From the NCBI GenBank assembly GCA_020226215.1, contig CM035233.1, positions 26,415,150-26,479,149 on the forward strand: a DNA stretch of 64,000 nucleotides, written 5' to 3'. Position 1 is the stretch's first letter, and every line of letters begins with the position of its first letter. The position numbers were made by a program, and so were the translations under genes. This DNA comes from Sindora glabra (taxonomy: Eukaryota > Streptophyta > Magnoliopsida > Fabales > Fabaceae). Positions 34,793 through 46,378 of this stretch are shown piece after piece. The notes below the pieces were generated by a model that searched no databases, was not told the origin of the DNA, and saw only the letters and a program-made list of their open reading frames with translations.

Positions 34793-36843
34793 TGTGTGAG
34801 GAGTGGTAATGCTGCACAAACATCATATGGTGTCCCTCAAGCTGCTGTCTTCTCTGACATTGATTGGGATGCGATACGGAATCCAAATGAATTTTCGAAA
34901 ATAATGAAGCCAACCTATGATTACGACATGGAGGACTTGCAGGTTAGGTAAGAGTTCGATTGCAAGGAGGCTTTAATTGCTGCAACCAAGCATTACCACA
35001 TCAGAAGGCACCACAGTTATTACGTGGAGGAGTCGGATACCAGAAGATTAAGCGTGAAGTGTGATAAATTTGGGGACCAATGCAATTTCCACCTCAGAGC
35101 GGCGAAACTGAAGAATTGTAACACTTGGACCATAACTAGATTTTCAGGGCCCCACACATGTGTTAATGCTAGTTTGACACAGGACCACAAGTCTCTGGAT
35201 TCCGAGTATATCAGTTCCCTGATCCTAGAGATGATTAAAATGAAGCAAGATGTTCCAATCTCGCTTATACAAGAGAGGGTGGAAGGCATGTACGGGTACA
35301 AGATTTCGTACAGGAAAGCATGGAAGGCGAAACAAAAGGCAATTGTCAAGGTACACGGTGATTGGGATAAATCGTATGAAGTGCTCCCCAAATGGTTGGA
35401 CATTTTAGGTTACTGTGACCAGGCGCTGTTCAAGTTGGAGTCCCAAGATTTGTCACAGCTGATAATCGTGTCGATCCGTAGAAACATGTTTTCAATCAAG
35501 TTTTCTGGGCTTTCAAGCCATGCATTGCCGCATTTCGTTACTGCAAGCAATTCATACAAGTTGATGGCACGCATCTGTATGGCAAGTTCAGGGGCGTGCT
35601 ACTGATTGCTGCGACCCAGGACGGTAACAAATGCCCCGTTCCTCTTGCCTTTGCCATTATTGACAGGGAGAACTATGAAAACTGGAGTTGGTTTTTGGCA
35701 TTACTGCGGGTAAATGTCACGACCAAGCAAGGAATATGCTTGATATCAGATTGGCACCGAGCTATCAAAGATGTTGTAACCACCGAAGGCCTGGGATGGC
35801 AGCCTCCTCATACTTATCACCGGTATTGTATCAGACACATTGCCAGTAATGTTCGCAAGAAGTGCAGGGATGACAATGTGAGGAAAGCTATCCTTAATAT
35901 TGGTATGTGTTATAGCATAATTTCTTTATTAAACCTTTCATTTATTAATTTGTGCACCTGGTAGTTCATTTTAGTTAACCTATTTGTCTCCTTCTATTCA
36001 GCGTACGAGCCCAGTTGGGGAAAGGCCATGGAGAGATTGGACAATCTTAGCAAAGTCAATGAGGAGATCCATAAGAAGTTGACCGCTATTCCGAACGAGA
36101 AGTGGATGCTTGCTTATGACGAAGGCATGAGATATGGTCATATGACGACTAACATTGTAGAGTGCATCAATAGCCTCTTCAAAGGACTAAGGAAGCTGCC
36201 AATCACAGGCCTTGTCCAACAAACATACTATAGATATGTCAAGTACTTTGTGGAAAGGGCAAAAGAAGCACACGCAGACCTACAACAAGGACACAGATAC
36301 GCAAGCAGATTCAGACAGGAGCTTGTGACTATCCAGTCACGTGCTTCTTCTTACCACGTTCGTGCTTACAATAGAGAAGGGACTAGGTTTGAGATGGTGG
36401 AGGGCCCTGATATGGCCAGGGGGTCATGTGGAAAGGTCGTCCAGGTGTTATTAGACAAAGGGCAATGTGAATGTGGACAATTCCAAGCATATAGGTATCC
36501 CTGCGCTCATATTATTGCTGCTTGTGCCTCAATCAACATATCGTGGGAACCATATGTCGATGTTGTATACAGGCTTGACACGTTGCTCAATTGCTACAAA
36601 TCTGAGTGGTGGCCTACTGAGGATTGGTCGCAATGGAATAAACTACCACCATTCCCTGTCCTAGTTCCAAATTATGGAAGATTACGTGCAAGGGGAAGAC
36701 CAAAGTCGACCAGAATCAGAAATGAGATGGATTGGCCTCAGGAGAGCGGTGTGAAGCAAAAATGCAGTCATTGTAAGATGGAAAGACATAATCGTAGGCG
36801 TTGCCCACTGCTTCATAGGGATGAAGGCCCTTCTACACCTTGA
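34793..36843 (+). pseudogene. MuDR-type MULE transposase
   Basis: Coding resemblance begins around SGNAAQTSYGVPQ. A TAA at 34,949-34,951 lies before EFDCKEALIAATKHYHI, the start of the Mutator DNA-binding domain, which continues through RRLSVKCDKFGDQC and PHTCVNASLTQDH. A one-base frameshift lies near 35,490. The DDE catalytic domain has QVDGTHLYGKFRG (first Asp), CLISDWHRAIKD (second Asp, with Trp in place of the usual Arg after it) and NIVECINSLFKGL (Glu). An intron fits 35903-36001. The C-terminus has a SWIM zinc finger, CECGQFQAYRYPCAH, and a CCHC knuckle, CSHCKMERHNRRRC. The stop at 36841 is probably the natural end. It would cut both element ends. One stop and one frameshift inactivate it. 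Confidence 0.9.
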
Positions 36844-37168
36844 TTTTTACTATTTACTTTCACATGTATGCTTTGAAGTATGTTAACCAATATCATAAGT
36901 GTAACGGTCGCACACTGTATTTTATTTTTTACGGTTGTAAATTTGTACATCATTATGTATATAAGGGTTACCCCATTACTAGTAATGTGAAATTTTTTAT
37001 TATCTGACACTTTATGATATTATTTATATATATTGCACCTTAAATTTAAGACAGTTTATGATATTATTTATGATATTAGTTATACCTTAAGGCTGTACTT
37101 AAATTGGACAACGTCTTTAAGTTTGTGTTTGTTTAAATTTCATTCTAATGCAATGCTTGTCGTGGCAG
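36844..37168 (+). other. Spacer between the transposase and PMD genes
   Basis: AT-rich, with a repeated 'TTTATGATATTATTTAT' word near 37,010-37,070. It probably contains the transposase 3' untranslated region and the PMD promoter. No TATA box is convincing. Confidence 0.4.
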
Positions 37169-39638
37169 ATGGCATCCACATCCCGACGCGTTGATCCTGG
37201 ACCACGCGATCCTTCTCTGCTGACCACTCAGGCCTCACACATATCCCAATCGATTTGGGCAGGCCATGTATGGAAATAGCTATACCTTAATTAATCCGAG
37301 TATTAACTGTTTCTGAATTGTCAGACATTATAGTTGGTGTTGTTTTTTCTTTTGCAGCCTGACCGTGTGCTTAGGATTCGACGAGCTCATCACTACCATC
37401 ACCAGCAGCCGCTGGAGTTGATTGTCCCCTTTCTGCGAGAGGCAGGCTTTTACGGCTTGGCGATGTGTGAGTTTGTGCCGATCGACCGTCAGTTGATCAG
37501 TGCTCTTATGGAGAGGTGGAGGCCGGAGACGCACACCTTTCACATGCCGCAGGGAGAGACGACTATTACCCTGCAGGATGTTGCTTTTTAGCTCGGCCTA
37601 CCCATTGATGGTCGAGTAGTGATGGGGCCCACTGTGTGGGGATGGGGAGGCCTGATAGAGGAGTACTTGGGACTCCAGTTACCGGTGGATGAGAATGTCA
37701 TCCGAGGGGGGCGACTGAGGATGAGTTGGTTGGACAGACATTTCACTCATCTTCTAGATGATGCGGATGAGGTGACAGTGCAGAGATTCGCCCGAGCTTA
37801 CATTTTACGACTCATTGGTGGGACGCTATTTCCAGACCATTCCGGCACATACGTCCACCTCATGCACTTACCCTTGATCGCACACTTACATGAGGATGGG
37901 ACGTACAGTTGGGGGTCTGCTTGCCTGGCCTACCTGTACAGAGAGCTCTGCAAGGCCACCGCACCGGATTACAGAGAGATAGGAGGTTGTTGCCTACTAC
38001 TGCAGCTCTGGGCTTGGGATAGATTTCTCACTATCGCCCCCGCGATAGCTATTTTAGACATACCAGAGGGGGATGCAGGGATTGGCCCCTTAGCGCGCAG
38101 GTTAGAAAATATTTCAACTTTCACTTATAATTAAGTTTGCTACGAAGTTGCCTAACTTTGTTATTGAACCTGGCAGGTGGCACTATCAGAAGACGTTCCA
38201 GGATAGTCCGGCACACAGCCTACCCCATTACAGATACGTGCTGGACCATCTTCGACTTGACCAGGTACGTAGGGGGTTTTTACAATCATTAATTTCAAGG
38301 CTTTGTCCAATCCACAATTGTGTTTAAATCCTAACCTAAATCTGTAGCTTCAGATCGACTGGATCCCGTACACTGAGGAGGTCACCGCATCACTGCCTCA
38401 GTATTGCTTTGACGGGAGCGACACCTGGACAGCAGTGGTGCCGCTCATTCACTTCCAGATTGTCGAGTGGCACTAGCCTGATAGGGTTTTGCGGTAGTTT
38501 GGACTACACCAGGCTATTCCAGAGCCACCGAAGTAGGTGGCGGAGGTCCACTGCCTTCACTTGTTCGGTCAGCATGACGAGGAGTGGCACATCCGCCATC
38601 AGCCGTATATTGCACTTTGGGATATTCGGCAAGACTTGTGCGTTACCGCCGAGCCGACGAAACGCATAGTTCTGGGACCACGTTCCGATTACATGACATG
38701 GTACAGACGGGTTACCAGACGATGTATTACACCTATCGGGGGAGCGCTTGACCTTGTGGTAATATTGCGTGCTAATTTTTTGTATCTGATTTTCTTTAAA
38801 TGCATTAGTATTATAACTAACTTTAATGAGAAAAATTTGCACAGGTAGATGAGGTTTCTTCACTACAGGACTTCACTACCCCTGAGAGGTAGGCTATGTT
38901 CACCTTCGATGCGCTTAGGTCAGCGACGGAGTCCATCCTTCATGCGATTCAGCAGGTTAATCATGTCATTATTGACTCACATGCGGAGCCAGCTCCCCAG
39001 GCCCATCACATCTCGAACCCTACGGAGGGTGACCATGATCAGCCTCGCTCTCGCCGACGACATCGCACTGCTCCACGGCATACGTCGCAGGCTGATGTTT
39101 CGTCCGCTTCGACAGTGCAGCAGATTCCACCTTCGACTGCCCAGGAGACCATGACGATGATGCCTGATCTTACTGCCCCATCTCATGTGCACCCTACTAC
39201 ACCTGATGATCCTTCATCCTCCACCATGTTCCCGGCCGCACTATTTGGGCCGTCGTCATCCCAGATGTATCAGCCCCTCCTGGTGTTCCATCCTCATTCC
39301 AGGCATTTCCACACGTACCAGGAGTTTCATTTGCATTCTATGCCTTTCCTTCCGATGATGCTGGTCCATCGCAGCCATATCGTCTTGTATTTGATTGGCA
39401 TACTCAAGATCAGGGATTAGCGCATGGTGGCATGATGACAGATGACTTAGAGCTTGTAGATAGAGGTAGAGGTGGAGGCAGAGCGGGAGCCAGGGGTAGA
39501 GGCAGAGCAGGAGCTGGAGGTAGAGCAGACACAGACACCGGGGATGTGACTCCCGAGCCTGCGCAGAGGGTTAGTAGATACGGCCGCCATATTACCGATC
39601 CTGGATGTGGGACTGGATATCACTTGCGTAGACATTAG
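37169..39638 (+). pseudogene. Plant mobile domain (PMD) protein, MAIN/MAIL-like, inside the MULE
   Basis: A start at 37169 gives MASTSRRVDPGPRDPSLL. An intron (about 37,268-37,357) then leads to PDRVLRIRRAHH, ELIVPFLREAGFYGLAMCEF, LISALMERWRPETHTFHMP and GETTITLQDVAF, followed by a TAG at 37,589-37,591 where a Gln is expected before LGLPIDGR. Later exons encode GVYRHYT-like segments such as WLDRHFTHLLDDADEVT, YILRLIGGTLFPDHSG and LLLQLWAWDRFLTIAP. After further introns come DWIPYTEEVTASLPQY and VVPLIHFQIVEWH. Two more TAGs follow near 38,475 and 38,496. The last exon has a Ser/Pro/His-rich region and an Arg/Gly repeat, GRGGGRAGARGRGRAG. PMD proteins such as MAIN and MAIL1 act in meristem maintenance and transposon silencing, and PMD genes are known in MULEs. 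This copy is dead. Confidence 0.85.
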
Positions 39639-39686
39639 CTTTCTTTTTTATGTTTTTTGTATATTTGTATATTTGTATACATTTAT

Positions 39687-39803
39687 CTTACTATTTTATT
39701 GCCAGACATCAACATTTAGGATGAGTTTACTACTTTATTGCCAGACATCAACATTTAGGATGACTTTACTACTTTATTGTCAAATATCAACATTTAGGAT
39801 GCT
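39687..39803 (+). repeat. 39-bp tandem repeat, three copies
   Basis: Three units with 39-bp period, each containing 'CTA.TTTATTG(C/T)CA(G/A)A(C/T)ATCAACATTTAGGATG' (core starts 39701, 39740 and 39779). The third copy is the most diverged. It lies just after the PMD gene. Confidence 0.9.
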
Positions 39804-39980
39804 TCTAATTACTACGACTTTTTTAATTGCTTGCGCAGGAATAATTACAAATAACAATAAATCACGAAGATCATTGCAATATTTAATTTTATTTAAAAAA
39901 TGATGATAAGGACATCTTCCACATATAATAACTAATATTATTAATTATCATACTTTCACAACTGTTATAAATATCTACTC

Positions 39981-40675
39981 GGTTAAAATACCAAAATACG
40001 TTTACTTCATAAACTATTTTTTGTTTTACCGCAATTTTGAAACTATTTACCAAAATACGCAGGGCGCCAGCTGAAGGCGCCTTTTAACATGGCGCCTTCG
40101 CTGTAGCAAATTTCACTGGGGAGGCGCCATTTCACCTGGCGCCTACCCAGCAAACTTAAGTTTAGAACTTATGGGGCTGGGAGACGCCAAGTGACATGGC
40201 GCCTCCACAGTCCCATTTTATAAATTAATTAAGTTTAATAAATTTATATATTTATTTATATAATTTTAATTTTATTATAATTATATCTTAATTTTTACGA
40301 CTAATATAGATAAATAATATCATAAAATATAATTAATTAAATTTTAAAAATTATAATTTCATTATAAATAATAATAAAATTAAAATTATATAAATAAATA
40401 TATAAATTTATAAAACTTAATTAATTTATAAAATGGGGCTGTGGAGGCGCCATGTCACTTGGCGCCTCCCAGCCCCATAAGTTATTAACTTAAGTTTGTT
40501 GGGTAGGCGCCAGGTGAAATAGCGCCTCCCAGCTCGCGCAGTGAAATTCACTGTAGCGAACGCGCCATGTTGAAAGGCGCCTAAAACGGCGCCCTGCGTA
40601 ATTTGGTAAATAGTTTTGAAACTGCGGTGAAGTGCAAAATAGTTTATGAAATAAACGTATTAGCCTATTTTAACC
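39981..40675. mobile_element. Foldback MULE-MITE nested in the MULE
   Basis: A 695-bp element made almost wholly of two inverted arms of about 300 bp. Ends are GGTTAAAATACC on the left and GGTTAAAATAGG on the reverse strand of the right. A perfect 9-bp duplication, TATCTACTC, flanks it (39972-39980 and 40676-40684). The arms contain GGCGCC hairpin units like those of the host MULE and share its terminal ~90-bp module, so it is a non-autonomous member of the same family that inserted into an older member. No coding region. The central part is AT-rich. Confidence 0.93.
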
Positions 40676-40740
40676 TATCTACTCTTTTTTTATTTATCGT
40701 GTGAAAGTAAATAAATAATATTAATTATCATACTTTCACA

Positions 40741-41011
40741 AAAATTCATGTCTCTAGGGTGCACAGTCAACACAGTCACCGGCTAATTAATTTAGAAATG
40801 AGGAGCGAGGGTGCCATAGGCCAAAAGTGCCATATCGCCTGTCGTTCCTTCCCTTCAGCGCGAACGATGCCATTTCGTCTAGCGTACCTCTACACGTCAT
40901 TTGGCGTCTCTCCATCGTTGTTCGTATCTTCTGTGCTTATTTCGATAAAATGTTTTGAGCGAACGATGAAACGAATAATAGTTTCTTAAAAAACAATTAA
41001 TCGGTACTTTT
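40741..41011. repeat. Decayed extra copy of the MULE right terminal repeat
   Basis: 40,932-41,011 aligns in direct orientation with the true right end (about 41,864-41,947): CTGTGC.TATTTCG, ATGTTTTGA, AAACG and TTAAT..GGTACTTT blocks recur in order. The preceding stretch (40,800-40,925) has many decayed 'GCC' words spaced like the GGCGCC units. No 9-bp duplication pairing this copy with the left end is visible. Confidence 0.55.
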
Positions 41012-41780
41012 CACTCTCATTGCCAAAATATTTTATTATTCTGATGAAATAAAAAATAACTAATTCATGTTGTAATTCCGATTTCATTACAAAATGAAAA
41101 GATTATTGAAACGAAATAATCAAATTTTTTTAAATTTTTAGCTATCTTCAACCTCACCAGTTTGCATTCATTCTGTCACAAAATAAAAAAAATATTATTC
41201 AAATAAATACAAAGTGACAAGCATATTATTGGAATAAATATAAAATAAGAAAAATATATTTATTACATTATATTTCTTTTCATTTTTAGCTATCTTCAAC
41301 TTTGTATATAAAGAATATTTTAGTATACTCAATAAATTTACTTATGTGTAATAACATATTAAATAATTACTTGTAATAATATAATTCCAAGCGTTAGAAG
41401 TTTATAATTTCAAAAATTGATAAAAATTAACTGTCATTACATAAAATTTTGAGAGACATTAATGTAAATTATGTAATTATTCTTTATTGATCCTATATTT
41501 TTTAAATAATATTTAATTATTTACTAAATATTTATTATTTTTATTCATTATATTATTATCATTAACTACTTTCTTATTTAATTCCTATAATAAATTTATG
41601 TATTAGATATCAAAGTGGAGTTAACATATTTTTATATGACATCAAATATAATTATAAAATAAGTAATTTATTTTCAAAAAATTTATTTTCAGTTACAATC
41701 ATATATTATTTATTTTTATAATTTTTATTTTCAAATGATATCAATATTAATTAATTTTAAAAGGGAAAAAATGGACCGAA
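41012..41780. other. AT-rich 3' interior of the MULE
   Basis: No coding region is supported. AT-rich sequence between the extra terminal-repeat copy and the true right end. Confidence 0.5.
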
Positions 41781-41947
41781 GGCGCCACCTTGAATGGCGC
41801 CCTCGGAGCACCCCAAAGGCGCCATCCTAGATGGCGCCTCCGCCCATGAGGCGCCTCCCGCCACTGTGCGTATTTCGGTAGTATGTTTTGAAAAAACAGT
41901 AAAACGGTAATAAGTTTCGTAAAAAGCATTAATTTGGTACTTTAGCC
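41781..41947 (-). repeat. Right terminal inverted repeat of the MULE
   Basis: Two full GGCGCC-N9-GGCGCC units (41781-41801 and 41818-41838) and a single GGCGCC at 41850-41855 are followed by the outer terminal module, ending at 41947. The 9-bp target copy ACCTAAATC follows. Confidence 0.88.
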
Positions 41948-41956
41948 ACCTAAATC

Positions 41957-43149
41957 ATACGAAAGTAATTAGCCCAACACCCATTTTATATTTTGCCAGT
42001 TTTTATAGAGGTCAAGTTTGAATAAGCATTTAAATGGATAAGATAATTCTGTGTTTGCCAAACAAAATTCTTCCGATGTTAATATTTTTATCATTAAATT
42101 ATTTTTATTAAAATTTATATATTTATTTAATTGACTTATTTTAAAGGTTTTAAAAATATTCAATAATAAAAATACTTATCTAACTACAAGATTAAACTCT
42201 TCGAGATGGGACTTCATTTTGCATCATGTAAGGAAGTATATATGTAATGATAAATTCTTCGTAATTAAGAGTGATAATCTTTGATGTAATACTATAATTC
42301 AGCATAAATACAAAGTAAATATATAAATATAAGTTGAATCTGTAAAGGTTTGGACCATAAATAAATCAACCTATATAATAGATGGATGAGTTAACATTAT
42401 TGGTTCAAAATAAAATGAGATCAATTTGTTTAAAAATTTATAATAAAATTTTGGAAAATATTATTTAAAAATAATTAATAATTAACTTATAAATAATTAT
42501 ATATAACCAAAATATTTCATTTTTTATAAAAAAGATAACAAAATCATAATAAATGATTTAATCAATGACTAAAAATATTTTTATAAAAATAATAAATAAT
42601 TAAATTTAATAATCAAATGTATAATAGAATTTTTTATCAAGTAAAAGTATTAAATGAGTTTACTTTCCAATATGATATAATTATTATTTGAATTTAATTT
42701 ATGTTAAATATATTCAATGTATTATTTAATTTTGATATGACGCAAATTTGATAGATATGCAGGCTTAAATTGTCGTTCTACTCACGAAAAAAATTAATTT
42801 CCACCAAAACTTTCTGCTGCTTACACAGACCTTTGTTTTAAAGATGCATTAATAATATACAATTGTATATATTTTATTTTAATATTTTACAAATAATTTT
42901 TCACATTTTATATATTTATTTTAACTAAATCAATACTTTCATACTCATATATTTAAATTGTATTTTTTTAAAATCATTAAATATAATTTTTTAATTTGGT
43001 AGTCCTAGTAAATTTCATTTCATGATTAAATTAATTTCAAGTTAAAGAATTAAAATTAAAAAAGAAAGAAATGCATTAAAAAACAAATAATAGGACTACT
43101 AGTTATACAAGAAATTTTTTTTATAACAATAACAAGTTATTTATTTAAT
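41957..43149. other. AT-rich region without recognisable genes
   Basis: Long AT-rich stretch; short frames only, none with a domain. If the flanking inverted repeat is one element, this is part of its interior. Confidence 0.45.
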
Positions 43150-43508
43150 TGGAGAATTGGCGACAAGGCACAATGACAATAAAAGCACAAAATTATAAAT
43201 TTTATAATATATTTTCTTTTTTTTTTTTACTAGTTTCGTCATCGCATTTAAATGTTTATTGAACTTTTATTTTTAGAAATTTAAAAAATTAACTTAAAAG
43301 ATAATTTTTTTAATTTAATAAGTTGGTATAGTTAATTAATTAATTAATTAAGTAGTACATATTTTTATTTCTGCTGGTATAAAGCGGCATATCTTTTTAT
43401 TATCTTTTTCGAAAACTGCAATTAATAAATTGGTTTGAGAATTGAATCTGCTTGGAGGATCCTCCCGTGGAAGCAGCCAACGTCTCCCGTGGAAAAATCA
43501 CTTCCCCG
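43150..43508 (-). repeat. Right arm of an inverted repeat flanking the MULE
   Basis: Reverse strand matches 32,209-32,560 in block order, with the best block around the sequence TGATTTTTCCACGG (43,485-43,498). With the MULE removed, the two arms would be about 1.5 kb apart, giving a structure of about 2.2 kb. Confidence 0.5.
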
Positions 43509-43760
43509 GTGCGATAATAATAAATTCTATAGAAAATATAGAGATATAAATATAAAGTATAAAATTATGATTTTTGAAAATTAAAAATGTAAATGATTTA
43601 TAAATTAATTTTTTATCTTTCTTTTTTTAATATGAATATTTTATTATATTATATTTTAAAAATACTTTATAGAGACATGTAATTAGTTGAAACAAAAAAT
43701 TTATATGATTTACAAAATATTTTTTTACTTCTATTTTTTAATTTTATTTTTAAAAAATAT

Positions 43761-44312
43761 ATCATATGCACTGAAATTTATATACACTTATTTACATTAG
43801 ATACACAATATAATTGTACTACAATTATCATTTATTTCACTTGCTATCTATTTTAATTTTATTATCCTAAATTTTTAGAATAAAGTATTTATACATGTAA
43901 AAATATAGATACACACATATATATGAACTTCATTTAAGTAATTATCTTTTTGTGAATTGTATAAATTTTTTCGGTGTATTTTTTTTTTTTTATAAAACTT
44001 TGAATAACTGCTATATGTCTTACAACTATTATAACTTCAAAGCTATATTTTTTATTTACATTATAAATATAATATGATAGCAATATATCATATGCATTGA
44101 AATTTATATGCTCTTAGATACACAATATAATTACACGGCAATTATCATTTATTTCACTTGCTATATATTTTAATTTTATTATTCTAAGTTTTTAGAATAA
44201 AATGTTTATACATGTAAAATTATATATACAGACACATATATGAACTTCATTAAAGTAATCATTTTTTTTCTGAATTTTATAAATATTTGATGAATATTTT
44301 TTATAAAATTCT
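43761..44312 (+). repeat. Spaced direct duplication (two ~240-bp copies)
   Basis: Copy 1 (43761-44010) and copy 2 (44087-44312) are offset by 326 bp. Shared blocks in order include ATCATATGCA, AGATACACAATATAATT, 'AATTATCATTTATTTCACTT' and TATGAACTTCATT.AAGTAAT. AT-rich and non-coding; substitutions and small indels separate the copies. Confidence 0.8.
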
Positions 44313-44929
44313 GAATAACTTATAAAGTTATATTTTTATTTAATAGCAATAGAATTGCTACTTACTTTCATTTTAGTTTTATCGCGGTTAACATCTAAAA
44401 AAAAGTATACATAAATATAAATTTTATTAAATTAATTATATTTGAAAAAAATATTATAATTTTTTTATAAAATTTAAATAATTTATATGCTATAACGTTT
44501 TTAAATAAGTTTTTTTAATTTTGTTTAATATTAAATATTTTTATATTTAATTTTTATAAATTTAAAAATACTTTTAATTAAAATTATAAAAATTATAATT
44601 ATTTTATATAATTATTAATTTTTAATATATATCTAAATAAATTACCACTCAATCACGATCAATCGACTCCAATTCAAAATTCCTGGCTCGGCGGCACGGT
44701 GCGGCACCGGGTGGAAGAGCTGAGCTATTTGAACATGGAAGGGCGCGTAAAGTCTTAACAATGGTTGCATTGAAACTCAACCTATGAAATTTATTGCCAA
44801 GTGAAGGTTTGCGTAATGCATGGTCAGTACTATAATTGAATAAAATTTAAATATATATATTTATATCAATTAATTTTATTGATGAGTTACGATTTATTAA
44901 ATTTCGAATAAAATTTTAAAAAAAAACTC
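44313..44929. other. AT-rich region with a short GC-rich island
   Basis: Non-coding. Near 44,680-44,720 a short GC-rich patch includes the perfect palindrome CGGTGCGGCACCG. Nothing else recognised. Confidence 0.4.
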
Positions 44930-45979
44930 ACCTTAAAAAGGAAGTTAGACTTTGAAAAAGGGGATCACAAATATCTTTTTATTTTTTAAAAAAATTGAGC
45001 TTAAATTTAAGAAAAAAAAGAAATTAAGGTGATGATGAAGTAAATAAGAAAAAATATTTTATTTAATTTAAAAATTAGAATTAATAACAAAAAATTAATA
45101 AATATTTAAAAATTCTTTCTATTTTTTATTTTAGGTTACATATTTTGATGTACAATTTTTAAAAGCAATTATCAAGAAGGAACTTTTATTTTTAAAAATA
45201 AAAAAATAAAAAATATTCTTAAAAATAATATATATAGATTATATCCATACTTTTTCCCTCACTATTCTCATGCATTTTTTTAACATTTTCATATTTATAT
45301 TCTTCCAAAATGAAAATTCAGATTTTACTAAATATAATTTAATTATTTATTTATAGTGTTGACATATCCATTGATATTATCCCCCTACTCCATATATTAT
45401 GTTTTGATGATAACTAATATATTAGACATGCTTCACTATGAATGTTTTTGGTGATACTTTGCCTAGAAAAAGTTTGAAGTCTATGAAAAACCTTGTTTAG
45501 GCCTAATAATATAATCTTATGAGATTTTAATTTAGCTTATAATTCAAAAATGAAAATAATTGATGTGTGCTTTTAGAATTTTAAATCAGTTTGGCATCAA
45601 AGCTGTTTCTTGTGGACAATCAACCATTTCAGTGGTAATGAGAAGAGAGAATATTAAGGCAAACTTACAAATTATGAAAGAGATGACTCATTGTTACACA
45701 TTATGCAAGAGACATATAATATTTTGAATTGAATTGTCAATTTGGAAACTTGAAAGGAGGCAACCATAATAAATAAAGAAGGTAAGATGAGAAGGCTTTA
45801 GATGAAGGCATCTATGCTTAAATCTATTACTCAAATAACTCCTTTAATAATATCGAGTCACAATTTGCATCCATTGCAAATTCATGCTTCCATGGTGTTA
45901 GAAACAAATAGTGATCCAAGTCTTGCAATGAATAAAAAATGTATCATAGAATGATAAGCGACCTTCCATTGAACACATA

Positions 45980-46378
45980 ATGATTAGTGTATCCCTTGTT
46001 GTTCATGTGCCTTTAGATTTTGGATACTATTTAATATCATCTAATTTAAATGGAGCTAATCAACGATGGAAGTCTCATGTAGATGATTTTATAGTTAAAG
46101 ATGTTCATGTTAACAACGTAGACAATACTATATCTTGTACTATATCTATTAATAGTACAATGAATGATGATTTTGGAAGCATTGCTATTTTTAATGGTAA
46201 CTTGTACAAGGACATAAAATCCAATATGCCTAACAAGCATTCCTCACATAATCTTGAAACTAAGGATGGAGTTTCATTGGAATTTGCAAACTTTGATATG
46301 CTATATTTAAACAATGATAATGAGTGGACAAAACAAGAAAAGGATAATCCATTTGTTGTAATTTTGAGTTACCTATAG
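45980..46378 (+). other. Unrecognised open frame (132 codons)
   Basis: The longest open stretch between the direct repeats, starting MISVSLVVHVPLDFG and ending FVVILSYL. It contains many Asn and Asp residues (NNVDNTISCTISINSTMNDD). I recognise no domain. No paired splice sites or promoter are evident, and flanking frames contain stops, so it may be a fragment of a decayed element or chance. Confidence 0.25.

Larger units (their letters stand above)
32828..41947 (+). mobile_element. Mutator-like element (MULE) carrying a PMD gene
   Basis: Ends read GGCTAAAATACC on the left and, on the reverse strand, GGCTAAAGTACC on the right. They are flanked by a perfect 9-bp duplication, ACCTAAATC (32819-32827 and 41948-41956), the hallmark of Mutator insertion. 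The terminal inverted repeat covers at least ~90 bp plus GGCGCC-rich hairpin units. Inside, in plus orientation, are a TATA box and leader, a MuDR-type transposase pseudogene and a plant mobile domain pseudogene. A 695-bp relative is inserted near the right side. Without that, the element is about 8.4 kb. Many stops are of the CAG/CAA-to-TAG/TAA type, so it is an old inactive copy, yet both ends are intact. Confidence 0.92.

Noticed and set aside
39607..39903. 98-codon frame after the PMD gene
   Set aside because: It overlaps the end of the PMD frame and then a 39-bp tandem repeat, which explains its repeated residues.
40932..41020. Inner right-end copy as the true MULE terminus
   Set aside because: No copy of ACCTAAATC follows it, whereas the outer end has a perfect 9-bp duplication.
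44687..44712. GC-rich palindrome as a terminator or regulatory site
   Set aside because: A single short palindrome with no gene nearby; could be chance.
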